Part shown: positions 1-14,170 of the stretch, one piece after another
How positions within the stretch are numbered: position 1 is the first letter of the stretch
Layout of the letters: each line of letters begins with the position of its first letter
From: Sphagnum compactum
Lineage: Eukaryota; Bryophyta; Sphagnopsida; Sphagnales
Direction of reading: 5' to 3'
Length of the DNA: 64,000 nt
Assembly (NCBI GenBank): GCA_965153455.1
Contig: OZ234499.1
Span: 5,253,577-5,317,576, forward strand
Notes under the pieces: model-generated
What the model was told of the DNA's origin: nothing
Databases searched by the model: none
The model's input: only the letters and a program-made list of their open reading frames with translations
Program-made: the position numbers and the translations under genes

Positions 1-3000
1 ATATTTAAAGCAAACTCACATGCAATTTACTCACAAGGAGACTTATTTCCCATGTAAGCTTGATAATCAAGAAATTCAATTTAGAAAAAAGAATTTCTCC
101 ATGTTCACCCACAATTAAACCTTCATTCAAGGTTCTTAAACTTGATCTTAACTCCATGCATTATCAAAACATTAATGGACAGAGGGGCCACTAATACCTA
201 TCCTTAAGCAGCCATCACATTTGAAGGCAAATATTTGTTGATAAATCAATGTTATTGACAAGATGAAATTCATTGCAATTCAATACAAAAAGTTATTGGT
301 ATCAGTGTTGTGTGGGTATTGATTTTTGAGCACCCACATATGATCCTGGGTATTCTACATTTTATAACTTTCAGGAAAGATTTTAAATTTTTTTTAAAAA
401 TTTCAAAACTTTCGAAAGGTTAAATTTTTTTTCCCTAACTCATGACAATTGTCAGGTATAGGGTTAAGGATAGTTGACGTGGATGTGATTTCAAATACGG
501 TTAAGATTTAGGTCATGATTTCAAGAGAAGCACATACACCAAAAAAAATAAAAATCAAAGTGCTAGAGAAATTAAAGTTAGGACAAACAAAAATCAAAGC
601 ACATACATATGGACAAAGAGAAAACCCAAACACATAACTTAAAAGTCATGATGGGAGAAACCTTAAACCTTAATATTTACCCACTTAAGACACTTAAACT
701 CAATTAAATCTTCAAAGGTTGCCTCCACCAAAAGCAGCCAGATAAAAGGTTCCGAATTTTACTTTGGTTCTACCATGATCAACAATTCATGGGTATTGAG
801 TTCTTAATATTTAAATCCGGTTAGGTCAAGTTCTCGATACCTAGATCCAGAACCATCGATTTTTAACACTTGGATCTTAGTACCCCGCACCACACTGGTT
901 AATACTTTCACCTTTTTGAGTGACGGCTCTTAGTGATCATATTAAGCTCCAAAAATGTTAGATTTGAAGTCTGAGACCCTGATTAAGGCCCACTTTAGAC
1001 AAGGGTCCAGGGTCCAATTTCCCAGGAACCAATTTGGACTGATTTTAAGCAAATTGAATCCTTGAGTTGGACTGTACCTTGGTCCCTAGCCTGATTCTCA
1101 GTTCTCAAAATCGAGAGCTCTCCTTGACGCCTTCGTCAAGCAATGCTTTTAAAGACATTTTTCTTTCTTTCACCGATGCCTTTCAACTTTGAACCATTTA
1201 AGATCTCAATTTGGGCATATGTAATGTTAGTATTAAGATCCTTGTTTTGATCATATTAAAATCCCTCTTTTCAAAATTTGGGGTGCTACACCACAATTCA
1301 TAAGCAAGCCTAACAATACATGAAGCCTATAACCCAATTCATAACTAATTGAAAAAAGGTTCAAATAATCAATTTTAGTTAGGGTTGAGTTTTGAATTAT
1401 CTTATTTTTAAAGAAAAAATGATTTCAAAGAGAAATTGAAATGTAATTTATTCACAAGAATCCTCTTTGCCTCTGCAAAAACGGGGCACATTTCAACAAA
1501 ACACATACCCTCCAAGAGGAAGGACATTTTGTTCTGTTGGAGGGCATTTTGAGTAGGGGAACTCCCCACAGTGGGGGCAGTCCCAAATATAAGCGGCCTA
1601 GGTCAAGTGTAACTGAGCCTAGCCTTGCATTTTGAGAATGCCTTCACTTGTGTGTGCTAACTCCATCGTGAGGCAAAGATGGTTGGATGCATAGATTACA
1701 AAAAGGGCACCTTTTGCATGCATCTAGATGAGACATTATTCATAAATTTGGGATCCACAATGTTTTGCACTACTAGTGACCATGATTAAATTATTTTGTG
1801 TGAACATAATAATTTCGTTGTAATCAATTTTTTTTCATTTTTTTTCTAAATTTCATTATATGTCATTTTGCTTCATCAATATATTTTTTACATTCTTAAT
1901 TTGCTAAGAAAAATGTCAATGAAAGTTTGATTCATTAGAAAAGTTCACAACGAGATACATGTAGACAAAAGAAAAAAAAAACAATGAAAGGGTGTAAGAC
2001 AAACAACAAGATACAATCAGACAAAAACATTGAAAGTGTGCAAAACAAACAAGAAGATACAAATAAACGAAAGAAAAAAAAAATCAAAATGAAATTTGAT
2101 TTATGACGAATTATAATTCAAAATGACTTCGAAATTGTTATAATGACAATCACCAAAAAATCCATTCTACATAAACGAATTCCAATGAAACATCGATGAA
2201 GCATCATCACTAGAATATGAAGTGCCCTCATCTAACACTAAAAAAGACCAACAACAGCTTTTGCAAATCATAAGGCATCAAAATAATTTTTTCAGTGGAT
2301 CTGGAGAGCACCTTATTCAAGCAGAATCTGTCCTACACAAATGGTGAGGTATTTCAAAAAACAAAATGCCCAATCCAATGAATATTAGCTTTTCAGAATG
2401 CCCTACCTACTTCTAAGATTAGCACAAAATATACACAAATATATGGGGTCCATGGAATAGGCTTGTGCCTAGGGATGAAAAAAAAGTCTATGTGACCAAT
2501 CATAGTTTTAGATTGGGAGCTTTGAATTGTTTAGAGTAACCTCTCACCTAAATACTATAATAGCATCGTAGGCTTGTCCATAGATGCAAACAAAAGTTCT
2601 ATGGCTAATGAGATTGTTCATTTCAGTGCATTATTGTGTTTGAAGAGTTATCCCAGTGAACTAGTACTTACATGTTGCATGCAATGGAGATGCAAATACT
2701 AAGGAGTTTTCAACAAGAATTTGAAGTTTTTACACATAGTATCCTGATTTTACTCAAGGTGCTGCTCACATTTAATAGACAGACTTGTAGCTCGTTACTT
2801 GTCTTGGTTTGTTTACTTTTTTTGTAATAATGAAAATAATATAATAAAATTTCGCCAATGCTTTCTGCAGGGTAACAACTCCCTGCTTGACCTTGCCCTA
2901 CGCTACAACCTCTAAAGAAAATACACAAGCTCTAAAACCCTTCTTGTTGGCAACATGTCAATTTCTGTAAAGTGTCAGTATTTGGAGGGCATTTGATTAT

Positions 3001-3999
3001 TGTAAGAACTAGTTACTTCAGACCTTAATTGTTGAAAGACCCTCCAGAGCTGGTAATTGGTTTTTTCCCCTACTAAATAACCTGTGTTCTGAATATTCAA
3101 GAATTTGATATTGGGGATTGGGGGAGGAGCCAATTCCTCGTTGATCCAGGATTAGGGTTCAGATCACAGTTAGTATTCAACAGGTTGTCCAGCACAAGTA
3201 TTCCCACCACAACTGCATTCACAAGTAACCCACATTGACTTCTTTGAAAAGGCAGCAGACAGAGGTCTTCCCACTTTGATATCTGCAAGCAACCTGAATT
3301 GGCCACTTCCAAATGACAGCAAACAGGAGTCACAGGTTTACTAGTATAGGATTTAGATTTGGGTCAGGCATCCGCATGATCAGGCAAGCTCTGAGGTAGA
3401 CTCTCCTGTGAGGAGTGATTCTTAACATCCTGGAACAGAAAGTAATAAGCAAACCAGGCAGGGTTCCAAAAATCCATGTCCCAGCTCAGTGAGTGATTTC
3501 TTAACATCCTTAAGAAAATAACAATTCAAGAGAGAAGGCAGAACTCCCACCAACCTCTTGCCAGTCATTCATTGAAGATCATGTTCTCATGCAAGCATTA
3601 GCATCACCAGTCCCAATCAGAGTTCTAGGCCAAGAAAGTTCCTTCAAACAGCTCAAACCACACCGATTATAGGGTTGAAGAACTTACCCTGAAACATAAT
3701 TTTGTCCAGAGTGACAAGTTGTAGAGAATAACAACCACCAAACTGCTTAAAGGGAACAGAATTTACCAACCACAAACAAGCAATTCCAAATTCATTGTAG
3801 CAAGAATTTGCTAGACTTGTTGGAAACCCTACCTTTGCAACCAAGTTGCATGTGAAACCTATGAATGGAAATGGGCTCATGTGCTCTACCTGGGTAAAGA
3901 ATTTGTCTTACCCTGGTAACAATGTCATAACTCAAAGCACATTACAGGATATTGACCTGAGGAAAATGGAAAACTTTTAGCAATCTTGAAGAACAATCT
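1..3999. other. AT-rich flank without a recognised gene
   Basis: I see no coding region, RNA gene or intact transposon here. The part between about 300 and 1290 has an LTR-like feel, ending in a GGGGTGCTACA motif common at the 3' ends of plant Gypsy LTRs, but no matching start or target duplication was found. The part from about 2.9 to 4.0 kb lies just downstream of the ARGLU1 stop codon and may hold its 3' UTR; no clear polyadenylation site was identified. Confidence 0.4.
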
Positions 4000-4005
4000 G
4001 CAGTG

Positions 4006-6422
4006 TCACTTTGACCCAAAGGCAAATGACAACTTTGGCCGAGTGTTTTTCTTGCCTAGGATTTTCATCTGTTCAGCACGCCCTTGCTCATCTTCCAGTT
4101 TTCTGCGTCGTTGGAATTCCTCCTTCTGTCGCTGTAAAGCTTCTAACTCTCTGTAACGCTTCTCTTCATTTTTGGCTTGCTCTTCTGCTGCACGCCTCTG
4201 TGCCTCCTCAATCTTTCGTCGATTTTCTTCCAGCATTCGTTCCAACTCTTCCTTTTCCCTCTGGGCTTGCTCCTGAGACAAGAAGAGCAGCAAAGGCACT
4301 CCATTACAAAGATATCCCCTTTCTATCTACATCTACAAAAAGACCAGATTCCTACAAATCCTGCATGACAATCCACATCTCATAACCCTTGATCCTATCA
4401 AGTGAACCACCAGTAACATATTGCAAATCCAGGTAAAATGGCTTGTCTCAAACAGCAAGGGTCCCCCCAGGGATTAACCAGAGCAGGAAAATTTAGAGTT
4501 CTCACCAGTGTTTGTGTAAAGTGTAAATGTCCATGTATAACCACATGGCCATATTCATTACACTTACTTAAACATAGCCTGAATCAGTCTCACATCACTT
4601 ACATGGGCACATGTAAGTAATTAGTGTATTTAGATCCAACCCCAAAGCTCACATTGACACTTCGAAATATGTCAATTCAATGCATTCATTTTACATCACA
4701 AATGCATGTTTGATTTTGGAAATTGCTGTGTACTTCATTCTTGAGGTGTACTGGCAAAGATTGGTGAAGCACCTGACATGATAGAAAACCATGTCTAAAT
4801 GTTTTACGCTTATTATTTTCCCTGGGTTATCTATTTACCCAGTTTTACACAGCCATTAAACTGTCTGTGTAAGTGTATCTGTTTTACACAGCATCAAATG
4901 GCCTAACATGGTTATCCACTTACACATGCAATGGTATACACTTACACACAAATGTAGGTAGGGACTTTATAGACTTAGTGTAAGTACATTCCCTTATTAG
5001 ACTTACATCATAGACCATACACATGGCCAACACTGGTCTTACCTCTTTTCTTCTTGCTTCAGCAAGTGCATCCTCCTTCTCCCTTGCTAGTTGTTGGGCA
5101 ATCTCATCAAATAACTTGTTACGACCCTCTTTAATTTTTGCTTCAATCTCTTTCTTTACTTCTTCAGAATTCAGAGCCTCATTGACCTTCTTTCGTATGG
5201 CTTCCTCCACTCTTCTGGCAGTTTCTTCCTCAATAAGTTTCAGTTCAGCCTCTTGCTGCCACCTGTGACCCAGATTAATACAGGAACTCAATCAGTAAGC
5301 AAAAGAGGACAGAACAAAAGAAACCCTTACAATCAAGGACATATGATGTTGGGTAGACCAACTCTACAGTCCCCCAGTATTCAGAAAATAATCGAAGGTA
5401 CAACACTAAATAAAAGCAAGGCAATACCTCTTCTTTTCTAGCTCTTCCTCCTCACGAGCCTTGCCAAGGACTCGCTTTCGTTCCAAGGAGATAAAACTGG
5501 AACTTCGAGACCTACGATCAGGGGATAGTGAGGGACTGTGCCGCCTTCGCCGAGGTGATCTAGATCTACTCCTGTGCCTGGTACACAAGGTACATTTAGT
5601 GAGTGAGAATACCACAACTGACATGCCATTCTCAAATGAACAAGAAGCAGAGTGTCAACTCCATGTCATCTGGGTTTTTAAGACCAATTTCAGTGCAAAC
5701 TTCTCTCACTAGGCAGGACATTGGTTATGATCCCAAACCATCTGCCCCTAAAACTTGTAAGATGTGGAGACTTTTCTTCTCGCCATCTACCACTTTCCAG
5801 TCCTCAACCCGTGTTCTTTAGTCAAGAAAGTTGACTCTAACCCTTGACATAGACTTCGCTGACACATGTTGACTTGAGAAACCATACCCTACACTGAAAA
5901 ATGGACACGGCGCCCAAGATCAAAACAACAGGGTTGGCGCATCTATGGTACCGTTACCAGAGGTGAGAGGGCGACCATCAGGGTTCAGCAGAGGCACAAG
6001 TAGCAAATATAAGGTTCCTGAAGAGACCCTCGCAAGGCCTCATGCTTTTCTCCAAAACAGCGGCTGCGTCATCAAAACCCCTCCTTCCAAGCCTGTCTGC
6101 TCCCACCTCATTCTCATATTCTTTTTCCTTCTCAAGAAGTTTGTTGACAAATTCTCATCTGATTCTCGACAACTTCACTCTCACCTGGCTTTTTCTAGCC
6201 CAACAACGACATCAGCTGAAGGTTTTGAGAAAGACGCCAAGCAGGGGCCATTGTTTTGCTCACTGTAACACACCTGCCATGTCCATGAAGATGGGCAGGA
6301 GAGCGGCTTCTACGGTCCCGCCTCCGTCTACTGCTGTGCCGGTCCCTTGCAGGCGATGGAGACCGTGCTGGTGATCGCCGCCTGACCTTGCGAGATGGCG
6401 ACCTTGAAATTGATCGAGTCAT
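4006..6422 (-). CDS. ARGLU1: Arginine/glutamate-rich protein 1 homologue (ARGLU1 family, RS-domain splicing cofactor)
   Basis: Four coding exons read on the - strand: 6422-6274, 5577-5428, 5262-5043 and 4272-4006. Each junction has GT/AG sites (for example GTAAGA after 5043 and a pyrimidine-rich CAG before 4272). The exons total 786 nt with matched phases, giving 261 residues, close to the roughly 270 of animal ARGLU1. The N-terminal third is an RS/RR-rich domain (MTRSISRSPSRKVRRRSPA, later SRSRSPRRRR). The rest is a charged Glu/Arg/Lys coiled coil with the family signature EEETARRVEE. The C-terminus has the conserved RPKLSF motif. In animals ARGLU1 is a nuclear protein that modulates splicing and binds Mediator; a nuclear RNA-processing role here is inferred from family. 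No lesion is visible, so the gene is probably functional. The start is the ATG opening the RS exon; a non-coding 5' exon is likely. Confidence 0.88.
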
Positions 6423-7380
6423 TCCTCTCCCCTTTTACCTGTGGCTTACAGATAGACCGTATCTCTCTCAACTTCAACTGCTTTCCCGCCTCTCCCGTGC
6501 CCTCAAGCCACGCATCGATCGTTTCCCCCAACGCCCACTCGACGTCATCGACAACACATCCTCTCCCTCATACTCCACAAAAGTGCCCCCACATCCACGA
6601 AAGCCATACGCGGTTTCTTACTCTCTTCACCTGCATCTGATATTGCAATTTATCACAAGAAGAAGACGCCACAACAGCAGCGACTATGAACACCTCAACC
6701 AAGAAGGTTACCACAAGGGATCTGCAAAGCAATTTTCTCTAGCTTCACAAAAAAGTCCACGCAACCAAGCGCCACTGCAAACCGGTATCTACAAACTAAC
6801 TTTCCATTTCCACAGAGCGCCAAACCCTAGTTTACAGAACACAATGCATAAAGGGAAAAATAAAGTTCAGCAACACCACAGATACTCTCCGGGGGGAAAG
6901 GGGGGGGGAACAGACGAAGAAACCAACAATGCATACCCAGTTGTTTCTGTGTTAGTCCGCAGGAAGCGTCCTCGTAGAGACTCAACCACAACAAAACCGT
7001 TCTTCTTCGCGAGTGATTAAGAAAATGAAACGCAAATAAAATGGCAGGGAAAAGACAGATTTAAAACCACATCAGCGTGCTGAAGAAGCTAAGATAGGAT
7101 ACCCGTAGAGAATCTCCCAAGACCCTCAATCTCCTCCAACACTCTTTCTTTCGAAGGGTGGTGTCTTCTTGCGCCGAGAGAGACAACACATTCACGCATT
7201 CCGCCCTTCGTGCAAACCCTACCTTTGCAGGAGAAGACGACAATTCCAGAATTCATAACGGTTAGGACGCTGCCAGCCTGCAGAGAGGTGAGACACGTTC
7301 CAGAACTTAACCGTGTTCTCCACCGTTGATTCGCATCAGAACAGTTTTCTGTGATCACAGTCGATTGACATTACATGCGG
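6423..7380 (-). promoter_or_regulatory. Probable 5' leader and promoter region of the ARGLU1 gene
   Basis: This is upstream of the ARGLU1 start on the - strand and is richer in G and C than the DNA beyond 7.4 kb. A possible 3' splice site (CCACAG) lies about 20 bases upstream of the ATG, which suggests an intron in the 5' UTR and a first exon further right. No TATA box or transcription start could be fixed. Several open frames here look like chance. Confidence 0.3.
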
Positions 7381-8689
7381 AACTGGTAAAACCAAAAGTA
7401 GAATCAGCAGATGACTGCCTCTCCCACAAAGGAACACAAACTTTAAACTAAGTGCACAAGTAGTAATGTGCTAGAACCCTGTGTGTAAATTACACATTGA
7501 ATTGTTAGTTCACTTGAGTTAACTAATTAATTACAGGTTGAACCTTTAGCCTAGTTCACTCGAGTTAACTAAGAAAACAAATTTGGACCACCGAGTCCAG
7601 CAATCCCATTGGCCTGAAAAACAAATCTTCAAGCCTACACAAAACCACCTTATTATGTTGAACATTGAAAATAATGCTCCCTTTTCTAACATTTCCATTG
7701 GTGTTCTGAAATTCTCACAAACCTATCAAACCATGTTAAACATTTAATTATTAATCCACTCAAGATAACTAAGGGAAAAAAATCAGACCACCAAATCTAG
7801 CAATTTTTTCCAATGAATAACTTAACAATTAAACTCAATTTTGACCAAATAACTTAAATCATTCAAAATTTAATACCTCTCCTATCATAGGTCTAAAATT
7901 TTATTTTTGGGTGAAAATCCTTTAAAGTGTACCACATAGGATGAATAGGGCCTAGTCCATATTGTAGTTTTTTTTTATCCTATATTTTGATGCCTGTAAA
8001 AAATAATGAATCAAAAGTTGTTAAATTTTTCAAAAAGACTAAATTTAGACCATTACAATTCTAGATTCCATTATAATCATCCATAAATGTGTCTTTACAT
8101 GATAAAAAAAGACTAGATGAAAAAGACTAAAAAATTGATATTGTGACAAGATTTTGGTACACATTAAAAACTTTGGACCCCTTTAAAAAATATCTTTTTT
8201 TTTATGTCTTGTGAAAAATGTTAGTTTACTACAATAACATAACCATAAAATGCTACATGTTGTGTGGATGACAATGCTTGCCATTATTGAATCATCACTT
8301 CATTCGAGCTTAGATCAAATTTTCATGAAAAAAAGCTTCAAACTTTTCAAAACAATTGACTTTCAACCCATCATGACTTGTGGGTAATTGTTTTCTTTAA
8401 GTTAATTCACATTGTGATTATTGAAACTCTTCTTCAAATGCACACACCTAAACATATTTTGCATCATCCAAAAACACAATATAATCATCTTGCTTAGAAT
8501 CAAAATGTCTAGTCATAAATTAAGTAACTAGATCTTTGTATGGATAGCAAGTTTTGTGTGTGAGAATTAAAATAATATAATAAATTTGAAGGAGTTTTGA
8601 ACCTATATAATCCAAGATTATGTACATTTCAAGCTATTATCATCTTAGTACATGCGAGATTTGAAAACCCATTTAAGTGTAATGACTAA
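7381..8689. other. AT-rich intergenic DNA
   Basis: No gene, repeat array or transposon end was recognised in this stretch. Confidence 0.4.
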
Positions 8690-9660
8690 AATGGGTGTGT
8701 CATTACATGGGAAACTTATAAATTAAAAGGTGCAAAAACTTGCAAAGGTTTGATTTTGTCATTTTGACAGGGGAATGCATGGCCTAGAATTATTGTTGTG
8801 ACTATAACCTTGGGCTTGTGATCAAGGTTAAGGCATGAAAGGAGGAGCAAACCAAAAAATTATCTTAGAGTTCAAACACATTCCCACAGTTGTGGGAAAG
8901 TCGATCCCAACATTCCTAAATGTTTTCCACTTTGAAAATTAAATGGTGTTATGAAGCTTTGGGGAAAATATGCAAATAATAAATGGTGTCCAAATTGGGA
9001 CTTCTTTAAACTATTGAAAAGATTGTGAAGTGTAAATATCAAATATGGGCTTGCATTCTTCATTTGAAAATATGAAGCTCTATTTATGGTTTTAAAATGA
9101 TTGGAAATCAAATTGACAATTTCATTCCTGACCATTAAAATTCGAAAAGTAAAGGTTAAATGACCTTTGAATTAATCATATGATACAATGTTATAAGGGT
9201 CTTTTCAAGGGCTACAATTTTGTTTTGAGATATTTTCAATTAGAAATTATATATAAAAACTATGAATTCACAAAATTGTAAGAAGTTCAAAGTTTAGCAA
9301 AATTGACACCTTGCTGTAGTTCACTACCAATCACAAAGTATATTATAAAGAGAAAAGTAATAATTTTTTCCAAGTCCAAAATGTGGTGTGTTTTGTAAGT
9401 TGAGTTGTCATGATAATTTATTTGTGCATTATTTTGGCTCCAATTTGCATGAACTACCTTTTTTTTTAGTTTGTGCAAATTGATTTCATTTTGAACTTTT
9501 GCTGGTGAGTTCGTTCTAATCTCATCACAAAATTCACATGCCTCCTTTTATTTTTGGGAACTCAAAAAATATATCCTAGGTTTGCATTCTGGTGCAAAAC
9601 CAAAAATTGTCTAATTTTTTACCTTAATACCACTTGACAAACCTAAAGGTGCATCAATTA
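8690..9660 (-). repeat. Diverged LTR-like relic, inverted copy
   Basis: Read on the - strand, 8.87-9.2 kb matches the middle of the relic at 13.3-14.2 kb: the order of words such as 'aaaggtcattt', 'ttttaatggtca' and 'gatatttacacttca' is shared. Its remainder aligns loosely and in the same orientation with 11.0-11.9 kb (for example 'cttgacaaacctaaaggtgcatca' against 'cttgacaaacctaggggtgtatca'). No coding capacity is visible and the edges are approximate. Confidence 0.45.
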
Positions 9661-10999
9661 TGGTCATAGTGGCAAGATGTGAATTGCCACAACTAGTTGA
9701 AGTGGAAAATGATTATGAACAATAACAAAAAATGAAACAAAACTAAGTTGATTTGATATTACAACTTTTTCCAAGTAAAGATTATAATCAAGTCGTCTCC
9801 TATTAAATTCCTTTTGTCAATGCATGATATTTTGCTTATGTGAAAAATAGGGTAACCATAGGTTGTTTCTTCAAACTCTAAGTCACTAGTTAGTCCATCT
9901 TTAAGTTGAAATATAAACCTTAATGTGCATTTTCATTCCTCCTTGTGACTTATCAAATCAATATCTATCTATTAAAAAACCCATTTGAACCATCAACTTT
10001 GAGATGCATTTTGCATGGTTATTCATACATTGTTTATTAACAATTGAAACATCTACCATGATAATTGACCTTTTGCTTGATATATATTCATTCTCCAAGA
10101 ACTTGTTGGAAAAGAAGGGATTCAATTAATTGGAAGATATAAATTTAATTAAAGTTTGAAACCTTCAAGCAATGGTGTGCCAATAGGTTTGCATTTAGTC
10201 ATTGGAAATTGGAAAAAAATCTATTATATGTTGACAATTAATCACAAAGATTCCTCTAGTTACATTTTAAAACTTTATGTTGAAATAATGCACATTGTCT
10301 ACATTAATTTTATCAAACATTTTCCTAACTCAATTTTCAACCAATTGATCTTCATAACATGATTCCCTATGACTAATAAATTGTCAACAAATAACACTAG
10401 GATCATTACTTTCAATCTTCAATCATAAAAACATAGATTGTAATTTTAAACTTTTCTTTTAAAACTTCATTCTCCCACATATAATAATATATTTATCATA
10501 CCATGTTTATGGTGCTTTTCATAGTTAATGTGGGTGCATTCACACTAATAGAAACCACAACACATGTAACCACGAATGCTTGGTTTTTCATGTTTTATTG
10601 TCCTTATTTTAAAAGTTGCACAAGTTTTTATAGCATTTTTACATGATTTTTTTTGTAATATATTATGGAAATAGGTGGAATAATTAGGATTAAATCTAAT
10701 GAGTATAGAATATTGAAAACCATGCAAAAAGCAGTGCAACTAGTGTTTCATTGTTGTTTTTTTTTTAGTGGACTTGAAATGCCTTCAAGATTACATAATC
10801 ATGTACAAAAATTAATGTCACACCTTTACATAGTAGTATGATATGTCATGATAAAAGAAAATAATGTTTTTGGCCACTATAAAAATCATAAATTTATAAT
10901 CGATTACCTTTTATAACTAATCACAATCTGCCACATCATCTTGGTATGCACTTCCATTTTTTAACCATCAAAAGTAGTCCATCTGATTTTGGTCACATG
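9661..10999. other. AT-rich intergenic DNA
   Basis: No gene or clear repeat recognised. The short open frames are compositional. Confidence 0.4.
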
Positions 11000-11900
11000 G
11001 GCAAGGTTGGTTCATGTGTTAGTGTGGAGGTACCCATAGCTTTGAAGGAGCTTGGAGTGAAGCTAAAACACCCCTTGATTCAAATAAATTTTCACAAGTG
11101 TGGGAGAATGCAAGGGAGCAAGTCCCAACACTCCAAAATGGATTCCCATGTTAGGAGTCCCAAGGTGTCCCAAATCTTTGGATTAATATTTACAAACCAA
11201 ACCTTGTCAAACTTTGGCTTTCTTTGGACCATCGGAAAGGTCTATGTTCAAAGATCATTATGTTAAAGTGAAGTTTTATTCCTCTAACAAAGACCTCTAA
11301 CATGCACATTATGACCATTTGAAAAGCAAATAAATAATCTACCAAAATGATTCTTGACCATTTAATTGTTCAATAAAGAGATCAAATCAATTCCAATTGA
11401 GGAGTGAAATACATTATTGAAGAGTTTCTTTTAAAATCATAATTTTGCCTTTGAGAGCTTTCAAATCAAGGGGATTTGAAAAAGTTATGACTTCACAAAA
11501 TGGTGGGCCACATAACTTGACAATTTTGGGACTTCTACTTGGGAATCTTGAGCAAAAACATTTAATGCAACCTGTGTGAAAACCTACATAGTACACCATA
11601 GGTAAAAAGGTGATAACACCTTCCAAGTTTAACCTATAGTGAATCTTGTGAATATGTATTAGCCCATGGCTTATGTATGCATCATTTTGACTCCAAATTA
11701 GACTTATTGCCTTTTCTACTTGGTTTGTGTAGAATGACATAATTGTGAGCTTAACTAAAGAGTTAATCCTAGTCCCATCCCAAAACACCCATGCCCTTTT
11801 CCTTGTTGGGATTAAAGATTGTATTTTGTTACAAAACTAAAAATTGATAAGATTTTTTACACCATTGCAACTTGACAAACCTAGGGGTGTATCAACAAGT
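11000..11900 (-). repeat. Second diverged LTR-like relic, inverted copy
   Basis: This is a direct but diverged partner of the 8.7-9.66 kb segment. The two share a shortened core ending in the same 'acttgacaaacct' stretch. It has no protein-coding content and its boundaries are approximate. Confidence 0.4.
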
Positions 11901-13311
11901 TTGGTTTTAGGAAAATTTGAAAATGTTTTTAAAACCCTTCATGTTTGTCATGCACTATTAGATTAACACTCAAAAGTATCAACCAAAATGAACTAGCACC
12001 CACCAATGCATAATATACAAAATATGCAAGTATATATTGCATTGAACATATTAATAACCATTTTAATCATATTTGAGCACCCGATGCCAATAAATGGCAA
12101 CCCTAAATGGGGTATTTTAGAAATTACATTCATTAAGGATTAAAGTTAAATGTGGGTATTTTAGAAATTAATGTGCATTATCAAGATCATGCGTAGGATT
12201 GAACAACTTTGAAGCATTGAAAATTGGCAAGTCAAGAAATCATTTGTTAAAATTATTTACAACTAACTTCACATATTTTCCAATCATTGCTTTCATCTTC
12301 TCCAATGAGTCAAACAAGTTAGATATGTATGTGTGGTGCATGTAATGCATCATATTATAATACATTTTTTACCATTTAAAAAATTCTTAGCAAAAGAAAT
12401 AGTTATGAAAAGGTCAAGGTCCTTGTTGCCATGTGCAAAGTTATTTGGATTTAAAAAATTACTCCTCAACACAAAAATGGTTGCTTCCAAAGAGGAGCCA
12501 ATGGTAAAAATGTCAACCATGTCCTTATGAAATTATTGATTGAATTTGTTCAATCCAATCAACAAATGTACCATTAGATGTAACATAAATTGGAATTGAT
12601 ATGAAGTCGTTTAGGTATACCAATATGATTAAATTGAAACTTTAAATGAATCGAATGTTCTAGCAAGCATGTAATACAAGGTGCATTCCAAAACCTATAG
12701 GTGAAATAATCATCTCACTATTAATGAAATTCCAAGATGATCAAAGGTGTGTCATGAAATGTCAATTCTAGGAATCATTTCAGTTCCTACACCCTATGTT
12801 GTTATGTCTAACCCACTCATTACTCAAATTAAAACCAAAAATTTATTTGTACCCTTCCATGTTTTGTCCCAACAAGTTTTTTCAATTGTCACTTTTTGTT
12901 CGATTACATTTCTCTAATCTTAATTTCACTTTTGGTTGTTCTTTCAACTTTCAAATTTTGATCAATATTATTGGCAATTATGAGAACTGCACCAAGAATG
13001 AAGATTTTTAGATTGGGGGTTTAGTTTTGCATACAAAAATCTACCTTGATAATATACCAAACGGTTATTAAGTTGGGCATTTCAAAGCCAACCCTTATGC
13101 ATAACATACATAAATTAACAACAAAATAACTAGGGAAATTGATAACCAAGTTTATCATTTAAACAATAATGTAATAATATAATTGGGTTTCAAAAAAATC
13201 AAAATGTAGTTATTTGATCCCCTCTATCAAACAAAAGAAAAATTCATGCCTATGAAAACTTCCCCCCTTTTATGTTATGAAAAAAAACAAAAACATTTGC
13301 CAACATTGGAA

Positions 13312-14170
13312 CTTGTTGTGCCCTTAAGTTCGTCTTACGGTATTGGGAATAAACCTTTAAGTTGATGGTAATGCTCCAAAAAGAAGAAAAAGAACGAAAA
13401 TTTGAGGGCATGCTCCCTAGTTCCTTGCACATAGAAAAGATCTGAAATGGGATTAAGACAATGTGACAATCATAAGAATCTCATGGACAAGTCACCTCCA
13501 CAAGCAAAACAATGTAGGTGGTTAATGCAAATGGAATTGACTTTTAGTCACAAACTTGTTTTGGACTCGTTACACTCGCATGACCCATATTTGGAAATAA
13601 ACCACCACCTTTCCTCCTTATAAATACATTTTTTGATTGGTGGTGAAGGTTGCATCAAAATGGTTAAAATCCTTGCAACTCCCAAGTGTAATTCTTGAAT
13701 TCCTAAATTATGAATCCCATGATTTTATGGGGTCATAAAATTTCCATATTAATTTTGATCTGAAAATTTCACATTACAAAGTTGTAATTTTTGACAAGAT
13801 CTTTCCAATGCCATGTTGCACAGCTCGATCAAAGGTCATTTGATCCTTGTTCCTAGGTTTTAATGGTCAAGAATTAAATCGTGAATTTGATTCATGACAT
13901 TCTTTTGGCCACAAATTTCAATTCAAAACTCCAAATATTGCAAAGTACAAATCCACTTTTGATATTTACACTTCAAGACCTTTATAATAATGTATTGGGG
14001 ACTTAATTTATTATTTACGTTTTTGTCCCAAAGATTCAAAACACTTTGAAACTCCAACTTTCAAAATGATTTTCGCTTTACAATGCTTGGGGCTCACTTC
14101 CATCCCACACTTGTGCAAGTGTGCATGAACCCTAGGATGTTCTTCCTTGGGTTGTGAGTATTTGTTGGGT
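13312..14170 (+). repeat. Relic solo-LTR-like sequence (copy 1)
   Basis: It shares word order and layout with the GC-rich solo LTR at 57,776-58,687: a 'gctccctag' near the start, 'aaccaccacctt' followed by 'ccttata', then 'ttttggcca' and 'acttcaagacctt' in the second half. It is far more AT-rich. It probably starts near TGTTGTGCCC; no target duplication survives. The duplicated partner is at 37,848-38,690. Confidence 0.45.

Noticed and set aside
300-1292. Possible LTR from TGTGGGTATT to GGGGTGCTACA
   Set aside because: The start does not mirror the end and no target duplication was found on the two sides.
6388-7020. A 210-codon open frame on the + strand opposite the start of the ARGLU1 gene
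   Set aside because: No recognisable domain, low-complexity composition, and it overlaps the RS exon and leader of a well supported gene on the other strand.
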